Of a DNA stretch of 64,000 nucleotides, positions 28,421 to 38,108 are shown in pieces. Positions within the stretch are counted from its first letter, which is position 1; each line of letters starts with the position of its first letter. Under the pieces are notes generated by a model, which was not told where the DNA came from, ran no database searches, and saw nothing but the letters and a program-made list of their open reading frames with translations. The DNA lies in NCBI GenBank assembly GCA_030123605.1, contig CP126123.1:3687237-3751236 (forward strand), in the 5' to 3' direction. This DNA comes from Nitrospira sp. (GTDB lineage: Bacteria; Nitrospirota; Nitrospiria; Nitrospirales; Nitrospiraceae). Both the position numbers and the translations under genes were made by a program.

Positions 28421-28535
28421 GGGCCTATCGAGCTTGCTGACGGGTCGGATGCAATGGCGCGCGGTGCGCAGTACCGAGTCGAGCGAACCGCCCGGATTGA
28501 GCAGCGACCATTTTAGTGAAGGGAGTGACTGATCC

Positions 28536-30473
28536 ATGTGCGGAATCGCCGGAGTGATCCATCGTGATCGGTCTCACGCGGTCGATCAGTCGATCGTGCG
28601 CGCCATGATGACGTTGTTGTCGCATCGGGGGCCGGATGGAGAGGGATTGTGGGGAGAAGGGCCCGTGGCGTTGGGTCACAAGCGCCTGTCGATCATCGAT
28701 CTTGAGGCCGGCCATCAACCTATGACCAATGAAGACGAATCGATTTGGATCGTGTTCAACGGGGAGATTTATAACTACCTGGAACTCCGTCGAGAGTTGA
28801 TGCGGAACCATACCTTTCGCACGCATAGCGATACGGAAGTCATTCTCCATCTTTACGAGGAATTGGGGGAACGTTGTCTGGAGCGGTTGAACGGCATGTT
28901 CGCCTTTGCGATGTGGGATCGTCGTCAACAGCGATTGTTCGCGGCCCGTGACCGAATGGGAATCAAACCGTTTTATTGGATGTGCGATGGCAAGCGCGTT
29001 GCGTTCGCGAGCGAGCCGAAGGCGCTCATCGGAGCCGGTCTCGCAGCCCCTGATCCGGACATCCAGGGGCTGGAAGAGTATTTGACGTTTCAGTTGTGCC
29101 TGGGAGGGCGGACCCTGTTTCGCCATATCCGCAAGCTGGAACCTGCGCACTATCTCACCTTTCGACCGTTCCGCGATCAAGAGCCGTCCCTCGTGCGATA
29201 TTGGGATTTCAACTATGAGATCGACAGCCACCATACGGAGGATTACTACACGGAGCAGCTGTTGCTCGTGTTGCAGGATTCCGTGCGTCTGCAACTGCGC
29301 AGTGATGTGCCGGTCGGCGCTCATTGTTCGGGCGGTATCGATAGCTCGACGGTCGTGTGTCTCGCCGCTCCTGTCTATGGAGGCCAGTTTCACACCTTTA
29401 CGGGAGCGTTTAGAGACGGCCCCCAGTACGACGAAACGGCCTATGCCCGCTCAGTTGCCGAGCACGTCAACAGTCGACATCACGAAGTCTGGCCGAATTG
29501 GCAGGATTTCGCGGAGGTCATGCCTCGCTTGATGTACATGATGGACGAACCGGCGGCAGGTCCCGGGCTCTTCCCCCAATACTGTGTGTCGAAACTGGCG
29601 AGAGAGCACGTGAAGGTGGTTCTGGGTGGGCAGGGGGGCGATGAAATGTTCGGCGGCTATGCACGGTACCTCGTCGCGTATTTGGAGCAGTGTTTGAAAG
29701 GGGTCATCTTCGGGACACAGGACGAGGGGCGGTACGTCGTGACGTGGGAGAGTATCATGCCCAATCTGTCGCTGTTACGGCAGTACAAGCCGATGCTCCA
29801 ACACTTGTGGAAAGACGGCTTGTTCGACGACATGGATCAGCGTTATTTTCGCCTCGTAAGCCGTCTGGACGATGCGGATACGCTCATCAGTCGAGATGTG
29901 TGGAACGGCCAGAGTCAGGCTCGGATGGTCGCGGCCTTTCAAGAAGTCTTCAATAACCCGTCTACGAAAAGCTATTTCAATAAGATGACCAACTTCGATC
30001 TGAAAACGCTGCTCCCGGCCCTCCTTCAAGTCGAAGATCGAACCAGCATGAGCGTGTCGTTGGAGTCCCGAGTGCCGTTGCTCGATCATCGGATCGCCGA
30101 TCTCGTGACGCGAATGCCGCCGACGGCTCGTTTCAAAGGCGGGGATACCAAACGGGTATTTCGGGACGCCGTTCGGGTCTTATTGCCGGAGACGGTCTTT
30201 AACCGGAAGGACAAGATGGGATTTCCGGTGCCGCTGAACGAATGGAGCCGCGGTCCGCTGCGGGAGTTCCTGAGCGACATCCTTCTGGGGCCTCGTGCGC
30301 GACAACGGGGAATCTACCAGGTGAAGGAGGTGGAGCGGTTGCTGCTTCATGAACGAAGCTTCGGTCGGCAGATCTGGGGATTGTTATGTCTGGAACTCTG
30401 GTTTCGTGCCTTTGTCGATGGCGAACAACTGCCCGGAGCGCATCCGGCCTCTGCTGTGGGCAAAGAAAGCTAG
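28536..30473 (+). CDS. asnB: Asparagine synthase-family glutamine amidotransferase
   Basis: Begins MCGIAGVI with the catalytic Cys2 of class II glutamine amidotransferases; LSHRGPDGEGLW, VFNGEIYNYLELR and RTHSDTEVILHLYEE complete the glutaminase domain (1-210). The synthetase domain has VPVGAHCSGGIDSSTVVCL, the SGGxDS ATP-pyrophosphatase loop, VVLGGQGGDEMFGGY and LLPALLQVEDRTSMSVSLESRVPLLDH. At 645 aa it is of AsnB size. In glycan loci these enzymes amidate uronic acid carboxyls or other acids (WbpS-like); that use is inferred. AsnB is used as a family symbol only. Confidence 0.85.
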   Translation: MCGIAGVIHRDRSHAVDQSIVRAMMTLLSHRGPDGEGLWGEGPVALGHKRLSIIDLEAGHQPMTNEDESIWIVFNGEIYNYLELRRELMRNHTFRTHSDTEVILHLYEELGERCLERLNGMFAFAMWDRRQQRLFAARDRMGIKPFYWMCDGKRVAFASEPKALIGAGLAAPDPDIQGLEEYLTFQLCLGGRTLFRHIRKLEPAHYLTFRPFRDQEPSLVRYWDFNYEIDSHHTEDYYTEQLLLVLQDSVRLQLRSDVPVGAHCSGGIDSSTVVCLAAPVYGGQFHTFTGAFRDGPQYDETAYARSVAEHVNSRHHEVWPNWQDFAEVMPRLMYMMDEPAAGPGLFPQYCVSKLAREHVKVVLGGQGGDEMFGGYARYLVAYLEQCLKGVIFGTQDEGRYVVTWESIMPNLSLLRQYKPMLQHLWKDGLFDDMDQRYFRLVSRLDDADTLISRDVWNGQSQARMVAAFQEVFNNPSTKSYFNKMTNFDLKTLLPALLQVEDRTSMSVSLESRVPLLDHRIADLVTRMPPTARFKGGDTKRVFRDAVRVLLPETVFNRKDKMGFPVPLNEWSRGPLREFLSDILLGPRARQRGIYQVKEVERLLLHERSFGRQIWGLLCLELWFRAFVDGEQLPGAHPASAVGKES

Positions 30474-30492
30474 ATGAAGGAATGACGGGGTC

Positions 30493-33168
30493 ATGCCTGT
30501 AACGACGACCATGGCGGCCGGCCCGCGAGAAGCCCGAATGCGCTCGCACGCGGAACCCCCGTCTCAAGTCATCCCCAAAAAGGCTTTTGTGCATGTCGAT
30601 ATGGACGGTCTGAGCGCCATCCATCAAGGGCATGGGTATCGATATGATGGGGCGCAGGATGCTCTCTACACCTCTGCAGTCGAGCACTCCCTGGCGTGGT
30701 TCGAACGTCACGGAGTGACCGCCACGTATTTCGTGATCGGGAGTGATTTGGAACGGGGAGAAAAACGTCGCGCTGTGGAAACCGTCGTGCGGGCCGGTCA
30801 CAAGATCGCGTGTCACTCGCTGACTCATCGATACTTGAATCAGCTCTCATCCATGGACAAACGTGAGGAAATCGTTTCCGGAAAGAAAACCATCGAGGAT
30901 GTGCTGGGCATCGAATGTCAAGGATTCAGAGCCCCCGGATACTCGATTGATTTCGAATCATTGGAGATCCTTTGTGACGCCGGGTATCGCTATGACAGTT
31001 CTATCTTTCCGACGAATGAATTTCGGGAACGGCTGGGGTTGCAGCGACTCTTTCCTGAGCCGTTCCTGTTATTCCCGGAGAGTCGGTTGTTCGAGTTCCC
31101 GATGCCGCATCCCGGTCCATGGCTGCCTCCCTTTCACCCATGCTACGCGTTTTATCTGTCTCGGTTCTATTTTCATGCGCAAGTCCGTCGTTTCAGCCGG
31201 CGGTACAACTATTTGACGATGTTATTCCATCTCACGGACTTTTCAGACCGGCAGCCGGGTTTGCCGAACATCCGGCTGAAGCTGTACACGAATAATTACT
31301 TTTCCAGCCGATCCAAGCTTCGCTTTCTGGATGTGTTGTTCGATCGAGTCAAACGGGAATTCGCGCTGACGACCAGCGAAGATCTCGTTCGGGATTGGCC
31401 GAAGTCGGCGCCTGACTTGAGCCCGCGCACGATTCTGGGGATCAGCACGACGCACGAAACCGGCGCCTGTGTGGTGAAGGACGGACAGATTCTCTCCGCG
31501 ATCAACGAGGAGAGAATGTCGCGCATCAAGCTCGACGATGCTTTCCCACCCACCCGCTCCATTCGTGAGGCGATTCAGGTGGCGGGTATCAATCCGAACG
31601 AGATCGATGCCGTGGCCGTGTCCGGCCTCGAACCGAATGACCTCCTCCCGCGCATTGTCGAGAGTCTGAAACGTGACGTGACGGATTTCCATTCCTGGAA
31701 TGATTACGTGCCTCATTTCTGCCGCGTGGCCTATCGCGCATTTTGTCTCTGGCGCGCCATGAAATACGACACCCTCGGACGGTTCCTTGAAACAGAATAC
31801 GGCATACGTCCGAAGATTCGGTATGTTGAGCACCACGAGGCACATGCCTCCGCCGCGTTTCGGACGAGTGCCGTACAGAAGGCCTTGATTCTCGTCGCCG
31901 ATGGAGTGGGGGATGAATTGTCCATCACGATCTCCCGTGGAGCAAGTTCGACCATCAGGAGAGTGGCTCAGTACTTCTACCCGAATTCGTTCGGTCAGTT
32001 TTATACCGCCTGCACGCAAATCCTTGGATTCAAAGGCGGGCGGCACGAAGGAAAAATCACGGGATTGGCGGGATATGGAAAACCGGTGCCGGAGTTGATG
32101 GAAAAGGTGGAGCGCACCTTCTCTGCCGAGAACGGACGATTTACGCTCAACAAGCGTTACTATGCGGAAGGTTTTATCCGTCCGAAATTTAAGGAAGTGC
32201 TCGCCGGCAAGGTGAATCTTCTGACGGTCGAGTATCGCAACTATAAAATGCCGCTCAAGCGATTGTTGCGAGGATACAAGCGGGAGGATATCGCCTATGC
32301 TTTTCAGTTCTTGATGGAACGTGAGCTCGTGCGCCTGACGCAGAGGTATCTGGCCGGAGAGCGCCTTCCTCTCGTGGTGGCCGGCGGGGTGATGGCGAAC
32401 GTGAAGCTGAATATGGCGCTGGCAGAACAATTGGATACCGACTCGTTCTATGTGTTTCCCAACATGGGAGACGGCGGTCTCTGTGTCGGGGCGGCGCTGA
32501 GCCTTCCGGCTGCAGAACCGAAGCCTGTCCGCGATATGTATCTTGGCACCGAGTTCACGGAGGAGGACTGTCTGGAGGCGCTCAAACGGTATCCGCAGTT
32601 GCAGGTCACGAAGCCGGACCATATTGCGGACGTGGTCGCGCGAGCGCTCGCAGAAAGGAAGATCGTCGCTCGTTGCGACGGTCGTATGGAATTCGGGCCG
32701 AGAGCCCTCGGGAATCGGTCCATTCTCTACCACTGCGGAGACAAGTCGGTGAATGATTGGCTCAATCAGCAGCTCCATCGAACGGAATTCATGCCGTTTG
32801 CTCCGATGGCATTGTATGAAGACTACGAAGAATATTTCGAAATCCGGAAAGGCAGGGAGCGCCCGTGTGAATTCATGACTCTGGTGGTCGGTTGTACGGA
32901 TACCATGCGGCGGTTGTGCCCGGCAGCCGTCCATATCGATGGTACGGCGCGTCCTCAACTGGTGAGGCGGGAGATCAATCCCGGCATGCACGAGATCCTG
33001 GCTGCCTATAAACATCTGACGGGGATTTCGGTGTTGATCAACACGAGCTTCAATATGCATGAGGAGCCAATTGTGCGATCCCCGGACGAGGCGATCCTCG
33101 CGTTTCAACAGAGCCACCTGCATCATTTGGTCCTCGGGCCGTTTTTTGTCGGCCAAGGCCACCTATGA
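30493..33168 (+). CDS. Fusion: polysaccharide deacetylase + carbamoyltransferase (NodU/TobZ family)
   Basis: 891 residues. Residues about 30-300 are a NodB deacetylase: AFVHVDMDGLSAI, KIACHSLTHRYL (HxxxH) and GFRAPGYS. Residues about 313-891 are a full carbamoyltransferase: ILGISTTHETGACVVKDG, NEERMSRIK, VEHHEAHASAAF (metal ligands), VVAGGVMANVKLN, GRMEFGPRALGNRSIL and the YrdC-like C-terminal region INTSFNMHEEPIV. Known relatives (NodU, TobZ, CmcH) O-carbamoylate sugars from carbamoyl phosphate and ATP. The two domains are joined with no stop, and each has its key residues. It overlaps the next gene by four bases. Confidence 0.88.
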   Translation: MPVTTTMAAGPREARMRSHAEPPSQVIPKKAFVHVDMDGLSAIHQGHGYRYDGAQDALYTSAVEHSLAWFERHGVTATYFVIGSDLERGEKRRAVETVVRAGHKIACHSLTHRYLNQLSSMDKREEIVSGKKTIEDVLGIECQGFRAPGYSIDFESLEILCDAGYRYDSSIFPTNEFRERLGLQRLFPEPFLLFPESRLFEFPMPHPGPWLPPFHPCYAFYLSRFYFHAQVRRFSRRYNYLTMLFHLTDFSDRQPGLPNIRLKLYTNNYFSSRSKLRFLDVLFDRVKREFALTTSEDLVRDWPKSAPDLSPRTILGISTTHETGACVVKDGQILSAINEERMSRIKLDDAFPPTRSIREAIQVAGINPNEIDAVAVSGLEPNDLLPRIVESLKRDVTDFHSWNDYVPHFCRVAYRAFCLWRAMKYDTLGRFLETEYGIRPKIRYVEHHEAHASAAFRTSAVQKALILVADGVGDELSITISRGASSTIRRVAQYFYPNSFGQFYTACTQILGFKGGRHEGKITGLAGYGKPVPELMEKVERTFSAENGRFTLNKRYYAEGFIRPKFKEVLAGKVNLLTVEYRNYKMPLKRLLRGYKREDIAYAFQFLMERELVRLTQRYLAGERLPLVVAGGVMANVKLNMALAEQLDTDSFYVFPNMGDGGLCVGAALSLPAAEPKPVRDMYLGTEFTEEDCLEALKRYPQLQVTKPDHIADVVARALAERKIVARCDGRMEFGPRALGNRSILYHCGDKSVNDWLNQQLHRTEFMPFAPMALYEDYEEYFEIRKGRERPCEFMTLVVGCTDTMRRLCPAAVHIDGTARPQLVRREINPGMHEILAAYKHLTGISVLINTSFNMHEEPIVRSPDEAILAFQQSHLHHLVLGPFFVGQGHL

Positions 33169-34940
33169 GTGGTGTTCTGCAGGGATTGGTGAAAGACCGG
33201 TGTGCGGTGTGGCTCGCCGTGATGACCGTCTGCGTCTATGTACCGGGGATGACGTGGGGCCTCCCCCATGCGACCAGCTATGAACGAACCCATGCTTGGG
33301 GAAACGATGATGCGGCCCCGCTCGCGGCATTGGCGGAGATGCACGACACTTTCGTCGCGCCGTCCCCCAATCGCAATGTCGCTTATCCCTGGGGGCATTA
33401 CTTTGTAATGGCCTGTGCCATGGCGCCGTATATGGCGTGGTTGCTTGTCACCGGTCAATTCGCCCATCCGACTCCCACCTTTCCCTTCGGTCTCGTCGAT
33501 CCGGCCGGAGCCTTCGAAGTTCTCGGTCTCCTGTGCAGGTCTTTGTCCATCTTACTGGGTGTGGCGGCAGTCGTCGGCGTGTACGTCGGCGCTCGCGGCT
33601 TATGGGGACGGCGCGCAGGATGTTTGGCCGCAGTCTTTACCATGCTGCTGTTTCCCATGTCCTACTATGCGAAGCTGACCAATCCCGATATGCCTGTGCT
33701 GGGGTGGACGAGCCTGGGCTTGGCCGTTGTTGCGGTGAGTCTGCGCGGGGGACTCACGGTGAAGCGTGGTTTGTGGCTCGGGAGCTTCGTCGCGTTGGCG
33801 GGAGCGACGAAGGATCAATCGGCAGGCTCGTTCGTGTTATTGTCTCCCGTTTTAGTCTGGATTCAATGGAAATCAGGGCAGCCAGACCGGTTCTTCGGTT
33901 GGCATAGTAAATGGGCGTCTTTAGCGGCGGCTCTGGTCTCATTGTGCATTGTCTATTTCATGATGAGTGGGGTGCTCGTCGATCCTGCTCGCTTTGCACA
34001 GCATCTTGAGAAGCTTTCGTCCGCAAGCACGACCCGCGCGCTGTACCTTCGTCACCCGTTGACTTGGACAGGAACGATACATCAACTTCAGGATCTGTTC
34101 GGCTATCTACTCGATGTCGTGAGCGTCCCCTTGTTTTTCACGGCTTGCGCAGGGATTCTCCTTGCGACTGTGCGAGACCGATTATCCCTGGTCATGTTGC
34201 TCTCCTCCGCCGGCTTTCTGTTCATACTGATTCCTGTCGGCATGAGCCGCGTCCACTATCTGTTGCCGGTAGCTCTGCCCCTGACGTACTTTGCCGCGTA
34301 CGCCGTCGATCAAGCGCTGAGTTCTCCTACGTGGCGTTTGTCGGCTGCCTTGGCCTGCGGCCTCATGGTGGGGTTGTTGTTGCTTCAAACGGTGGATCTT
34401 ACCCACGATATGCTGAGGGACTCACGTTATGCGGCGGGTGAATGGCTCGATCAGCGTCTCAGCTCAGGAGATCGAGTCATGCATTTCGGCTATGCGTCGA
34501 AATTGCCGCATTTGCGGGCCGACGTGCGGAACCTGACCATCGTGCATGAGCAGGAGGCGATTCCGGCAATCAAAGAGAGTCGCCCGGAGTTCGTTTTGGT
34601 GATTCCCCAGGATATGAATGAAGGGCGTCAGCGGCTTGAATGGCGCAACGGCTTGAATTCGGCGATCAGTCCATTCTCGAAAAAATTGTTCGATCAATTG
34701 GTGGATGGTACATTGGGATATCGATTAGTGGAAAAATTTCATGCTCCCCGGCTCATACCGTGGTTGGATCGGCCCTTTCTGTCGTATGCCAGCGTGAATC
34801 CCCCTGTTCAGGTCTTCATGCGAGAGGATAGAGCAGGCAGCCTCGTCGCGGTCGAACCCTGGTACGAAGCCCCCTATGGGCTTGTCACGGGTCGAGTACG
34901 TGAAGTGACCGCCGATCATCCCGGAGACGCCGTCCTGTAA
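33165..34940 (+). CDS. GT-C membrane glycosyltransferase (PMT-like)
   Basis: 591 residues with about ten hydrophobic helices and a soluble C-terminal domain. The first extracytoplasmic loop carries WGNDDAAPLAALAEMHD, acidic residues at the position of the PMT/ArnT catalytic site. ATG 33165 overlaps the preceding stop. It presumably adds a sugar from a polyprenyl-phosphate donor in the periplasm. Confidence 0.77.
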   Translation: MSGVLQGLVKDRCAVWLAVMTVCVYVPGMTWGLPHATSYERTHAWGNDDAAPLAALAEMHDTFVAPSPNRNVAYPWGHYFVMACAMAPYMAWLLVTGQFAHPTPTFPFGLVDPAGAFEVLGLLCRSLSILLGVAAVVGVYVGARGLWGRRAGCLAAVFTMLLFPMSYYAKLTNPDMPVLGWTSLGLAVVAVSLRGGLTVKRGLWLGSFVALAGATKDQSAGSFVLLSPVLVWIQWKSGQPDRFFGWHSKWASLAAALVSLCIVYFMMSGVLVDPARFAQHLEKLSSASTTRALYLRHPLTWTGTIHQLQDLFGYLLDVVSVPLFFTACAGILLATVRDRLSLVMLLSSAGFLFILIPVGMSRVHYLLPVALPLTYFAAYAVDQALSSPTWRLSAALACGLMVGLLLLQTVDLTHDMLRDSRYAAGEWLDQRLSSGDRVMHFGYASKLPHLRADVRNLTIVHEQEAIPAIKESRPEFVLVIPQDMNEGRQRLEWRNGLNSAISPFSKKLFDQLVDGTLGYRLVEKFHAPRLIPWLDRPFLSYASVNPPVQVFMREDRAGSLVAVEPWYEAPYGLVTGRVREVTADHPGDAVL

Positions 34941-34949
34941 GGATACGTG

Positions 34950-35945
34950 ATGCGACGCTGGCTGGCCGTATGTCGTTTTGCCGTAGCTGTGGCTCTGCTG
35001 GTCTACCTGGGACAGTCCGGCGTCATTCGTTGGCAGGCGCTGTCAGGCCTCGCGGCGGCATGGCCGTTGAGCTTGATGGCAATCACGGTCTATCTGATGG
35101 ATTCCTGTCTGACGTCGTGGCGGTTTTGCCTCCTGGTTCGACCCGCGGGGTTCGACCTTTCCCTGTGGGATTCGAACCGACTCTCGCTGATCGGATTGTT
35201 CTTCAGCACATTCCTGCCCGGCGCCGCGAGCGGAGATGTGGTGCGGATCTATTACGCCGCGTCGGAGCACCAGGGGCGACGGACCGAATTGGCGACGATC
35301 GTGCTGTTCGATCGCATCATCGGTCTGGTCACGATGTTGATATGGCCTTTGATGGTGGCGCCCTTCTTTCTGGATTTGGCCGCCGTGCCCATCATCCAAG
35401 GTCTGTTGTTGGCCGCGCTGGGGCTGGCGGTCGGGTTGGCGGTCGCGCTGTTCGCAGGATCTTCGAGATGGATACGCGAGCACCCGCTCGCACAGTGGTG
35501 CTTCTCTCGCATCCCCGGAGGGCGGATAATGGAGCGGGTCCTGGCCACGCTCACCCTGTATCGAACACACCCCACGATTCTGGCTGGGGCGACGATGCTG
35601 TCCCTGTTTACCCATACGCTCGCGGCTGGCGTGATGCTGTTGATTGCCGCTGCGCTCGATCCCACAGGATTTTCCTGGCGCATGACGATACTCATTCCGT
35701 TGGGATTTTTAGCCAATCAGATCCCGCTGACTCCGGGCGGTCTTGGTGTCGGTGAAGCCGCGCTGGGCGGGCTGCTTCATGTGGCAGGACTCGCGGGAGG
35801 GGCCGAAATCATGTTGGGGTGGAGGATGTGTCTGCTGCTCGTCAGTGTGATCGGGTTGTCCTTTTACCTGCATGGCCGACGAAGTTTCGTGACCAGCCGG
35901 TCGCAGCCTGTCGCAGCCCGCGAGGGTGCCGCCAATGATTACTGA
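34950..35945 (+). CDS. YbhN/AglD-like flippase-domain membrane protein (UPF0104)
   Basis: 331 residues with about eight membrane helices and the signature LSLIGLFFSTFLPGAASGDVVRIYYAA, followed by DRIIGLVTMLIWP and late IPLTPGGLGVGEAALGGLL. This is the LPG_synthase_TM (flippase-like) family that includes the MprF lipid flippase domain and AglD. AAGGA six bases before ATG 34950 decides the start over GTG 34947. It may move a lipid-linked sugar or lipid. Confidence 0.85.
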   Translation: MRRWLAVCRFAVAVALLVYLGQSGVIRWQALSGLAAAWPLSLMAITVYLMDSCLTSWRFCLLVRPAGFDLSLWDSNRLSLIGLFFSTFLPGAASGDVVRIYYAASEHQGRRTELATIVLFDRIIGLVTMLIWPLMVAPFFLDLAAVPIIQGLLLAALGLAVGLAVALFAGSSRWIREHPLAQWCFSRIPGGRIMERVLATLTLYRTHPTILAGATMLSLFTHTLAAGVMLLIAAALDPTGFSWRMTILIPLGFLANQIPLTPGGLGVGEAALGGLLHVAGLAGGAEIMLGWRMCLLLVSVIGLSFYLHGRRSFVTSRSQPVAAREGAANDY

Positions 35946-36954
35946 TCCGCGAATTGCCGTCATCGGTTGTGGATACTGGGGGAAAAACCTGGTCAGAAAT
36001 TTCGCGCAATTGCGTGTGCTCAGTGTGATTTGCGATGAAGATGAAACGATTCTGAACGCTCAAGCGACGCTCTACCCTCAGGTTCGGGCCACGATACGGT
36101 TTGGTGAGGTCCTGGAGGATCCGGCGGTTCACGGTATCGTAATTGCCACTCCCGCGGCCATGCACTATGAAGAGGCACGGGCTGCGCTTCAGGCGGGCAA
36201 ACACGTATTTGTCGAAAAACCGTTGGCTCTGCGGCACGACCAGGGGGCGGAGTTGGTCGGGTTATCTCGGGAAACCGGTCTGACGCTGATGGTGGGTCAC
36301 ATTCTGGAGTATCATCCGGCCGTGACGTTGCTCAACGACCTGATCTTGCGCAACGAACTTGGCAGGATTCTCTATGTTTATTCGAATCGCCTCAATCTCG
36401 GTAAGGTCCGGCAGGTGGAAAACATTCTGTGGAGCTTTGCGCCGCACGACATCGCGGTGATCTGTCGTGTGATCGGTGGCGCACCGGTCTCCGTCCAAGC
36501 TACTGGGGGCACATATCTCCAATCGGGTGTGCATGATGTGACCGTTACGGATTTAGAGTTCAACGGAGGGGTGAGAGCGCACATCTTTGTGAGCTGGCTG
36601 CATCCCTATAAGGAGCAGAAGCTTGTGGTCGTCGGCGACCACAAGATGGCCGTGTTCGATGACACGGCCCGAGAAGGGAAACTCAAGATCTATGACAAGG
36701 GCATCGAATGGAAGGCGGGGCTTCCCGTTCCCCGACAAACTGCGGAAACCACACTTTTTTTCGAAGAAACCGAACCGCTTCGCCTTGAATGTGAACAGTT
36801 CGTCTCTTGTATCCAACACGGTGTCCGTCCTGTCACTGACGGAGAAAGCGCCTTGCGCGTGTTGGCTGTCCTCCAGGCAAGCCAGTTGTCCTTGGATCGA
36901 GGGGGAATTCCCGTCAAGCTGAGTGAGATAACCGGAGACGGAATCGAGACATGA
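35935..36954 (+). CDS. Gfo/Idh/MocA oxidoreductase, WbpB/WlbA-like
   Basis: IAVIGCGYWGKNLVRNFAQL, VIATPAAMHYEEARAAL, GKHVFVEKPLAL (EKP) and LMVGHILEYHPAV mark a sugar-nucleotide dehydrogenase; the GYWGKN start and the HILEYHP motif are typical of the WbpB/WlbA group that oxidises C3 of UDP-GlcNAcA. It overlaps the flippase-domain gene by 11 bases and the 2-epimerase gene by four. The aminotransferase partner (WbpE) is not in this window. Confidence 0.87.
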   Translation: MITDPRIAVIGCGYWGKNLVRNFAQLRVLSVICDEDETILNAQATLYPQVRATIRFGEVLEDPAVHGIVIATPAAMHYEEARAALQAGKHVFVEKPLALRHDQGAELVGLSRETGLTLMVGHILEYHPAVTLLNDLILRNELGRILYVYSNRLNLGKVRQVENILWSFAPHDIAVICRVIGGAPVSVQATGGTYLQSGVHDVTVTDLEFNGGVRAHIFVSWLHPYKEQKLVVVGDHKMAVFDDTAREGKLKIYDKGIEWKAGLPVPRQTAETTLFFEETEPLRLECEQFVSCIQHGVRPVTDGESALRVLAVLQASQLSLDRGGIPVKLSEITGDGIET

Positions 36955-38039
36955 AGGTCGCTTCCGTAGTCGGCGCACGCCCACAGTTTGTGAAGGCCGT
37001 ACCGGTTTCACGCGCTCTTCAGCGGGCCGGACAGAAAGAGGTCCTCATTCATACCGGCCAACATTATGATTATCCAATGTCCCAGGTGTTTTTCGATGAA
37101 ATGGGTCTGGGCCCACCGGCCTATAACCTGGGTGTCGGCTCGGGGTCTCACGGAAAGCAGACCGGGGAGATGCTCGTCCGTCTCGAAGAAGTGCTGATCG
37201 CTGAGAAGCCGGATGTGACGGTGGTCTATGGGGATACCAACTCGACCCTTGCCGGCGCAGTGGCGTCCGTCAAACTGGGCATCCCGCTTGCCCATGTCGA
37301 GGCTGGGCTCCGTTCGTTCAACCGTTCCATGCCCGAGGAGCATAACCGCGTGCTCACCGATCATTGCGCCGAGCTGTTGTTATGCCCGACGGAAAATGCC
37401 GTGGCGAATTTAGCGCGAGAAGGGGTCACAACGGGGGTCTACTGGGTGGGCGATACGATGTATGATGCGGTGCTGCAATTTTCAGCGGCGGCGCGTGAAC
37501 GGTCTCGAATTCTGGAGAAATTGGGACTTACATCACGAGAGTATTTCCTGGCAACCGTCCATCGGGCTTCCAATACGGATACCCTCGATGTCCTTCGAGA
37601 CCTTTTGGCGGCATTCCAGAAGGTCGACGCACCCGTCGTCTTTCCAGTCCATCCTCGAACTCGACAACGCCTTCAAGGAGAGATCGTCCCTACCTCGAAC
37701 GTCCGGATAATCGATCCAGTGGGATATTTGGACATGCTCGTGCTCGAAGAGAATGCGCGCGCGGTATTGACCGATTCAGGAGGCGTCCAGAAAGAAGCAT
37801 TCTTCTTCGGAGTGCCGTGCATCACGATGCGGACGGAGACCGAATGGATCGAGACCGTCGCGGCAGGCTGGAATATCGTCGTCGGCACCGACTGTGAACG
37901 CATTCTTGCCGCGACACTCAAAACGGATTGGCCGACGTCGAAGCCGTCCCCTGTGTTCGGGGCGGGGGACGCCGCAAGGCGCATCGTCGATCTCCTTGAG
38001 AACGGCTTGTCGTCGAGACCGGTGGTAGGTGGGCGATAG
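36951..38039 (+). CDS. wecB: UDP-N-acetylglucosamine 2-epimerase family
   Basis: Starts MKVASVVGARPQFVKAVPVSRAL, then HTGQHYDYPMSQVFFDEMG, VYGDTNSTLAGAV, HVEAGLRSFNRSMPEEHNR and TDSGGVQKEAFFFGVPCITMRTETEW, all conserved in non-hydrolysing WecB/WbpI-type epimerases. It inverts C2 of a UDP-2-acetamido sugar. The neighbour upstream (WbpB-like) and the WbpD-like gene at 20911 favour a WbpI-type reaction giving a ManNAc3NAcA precursor; plain ManNAc formation is the alternative. wecB is a family-level symbol. Confidence 0.9.
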   Translation: MKVASVVGARPQFVKAVPVSRALQRAGQKEVLIHTGQHYDYPMSQVFFDEMGLGPPAYNLGVGSGSHGKQTGEMLVRLEEVLIAEKPDVTVVYGDTNSTLAGAVASVKLGIPLAHVEAGLRSFNRSMPEEHNRVLTDHCAELLLCPTENAVANLAREGVTTGVYWVGDTMYDAVLQFSAAARERSRILEKLGLTSREYFLATVHRASNTDTLDVLRDLLAAFQKVDAPVVFPVHPRTRQRLQGEIVPTSNVRIIDPVGYLDMLVLEENARAVLTDSGGVQKEAFFFGVPCITMRTETEWIETVAAGWNIVVGTDCERILAATLKTDWPTSKPSPVFGAGDAARRIVDLLENGLSSRPVVGGR

Positions 38040-38108
38040 CCCGGCAGCCTGCTTGTCGTGACGGGAGCGGCAGGTCGCCGTTCTGTCGGAGGGGAGAGTA
38101 GGTGTTCG

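Noticed and set aside
31243..33162. 639-codon minus-strand open frame inside the deacetylase-carbamoyltransferase gene
   Set aside because: Opposite-strand shadow of a gene with complete catalytic motifs; no domain in the translation.
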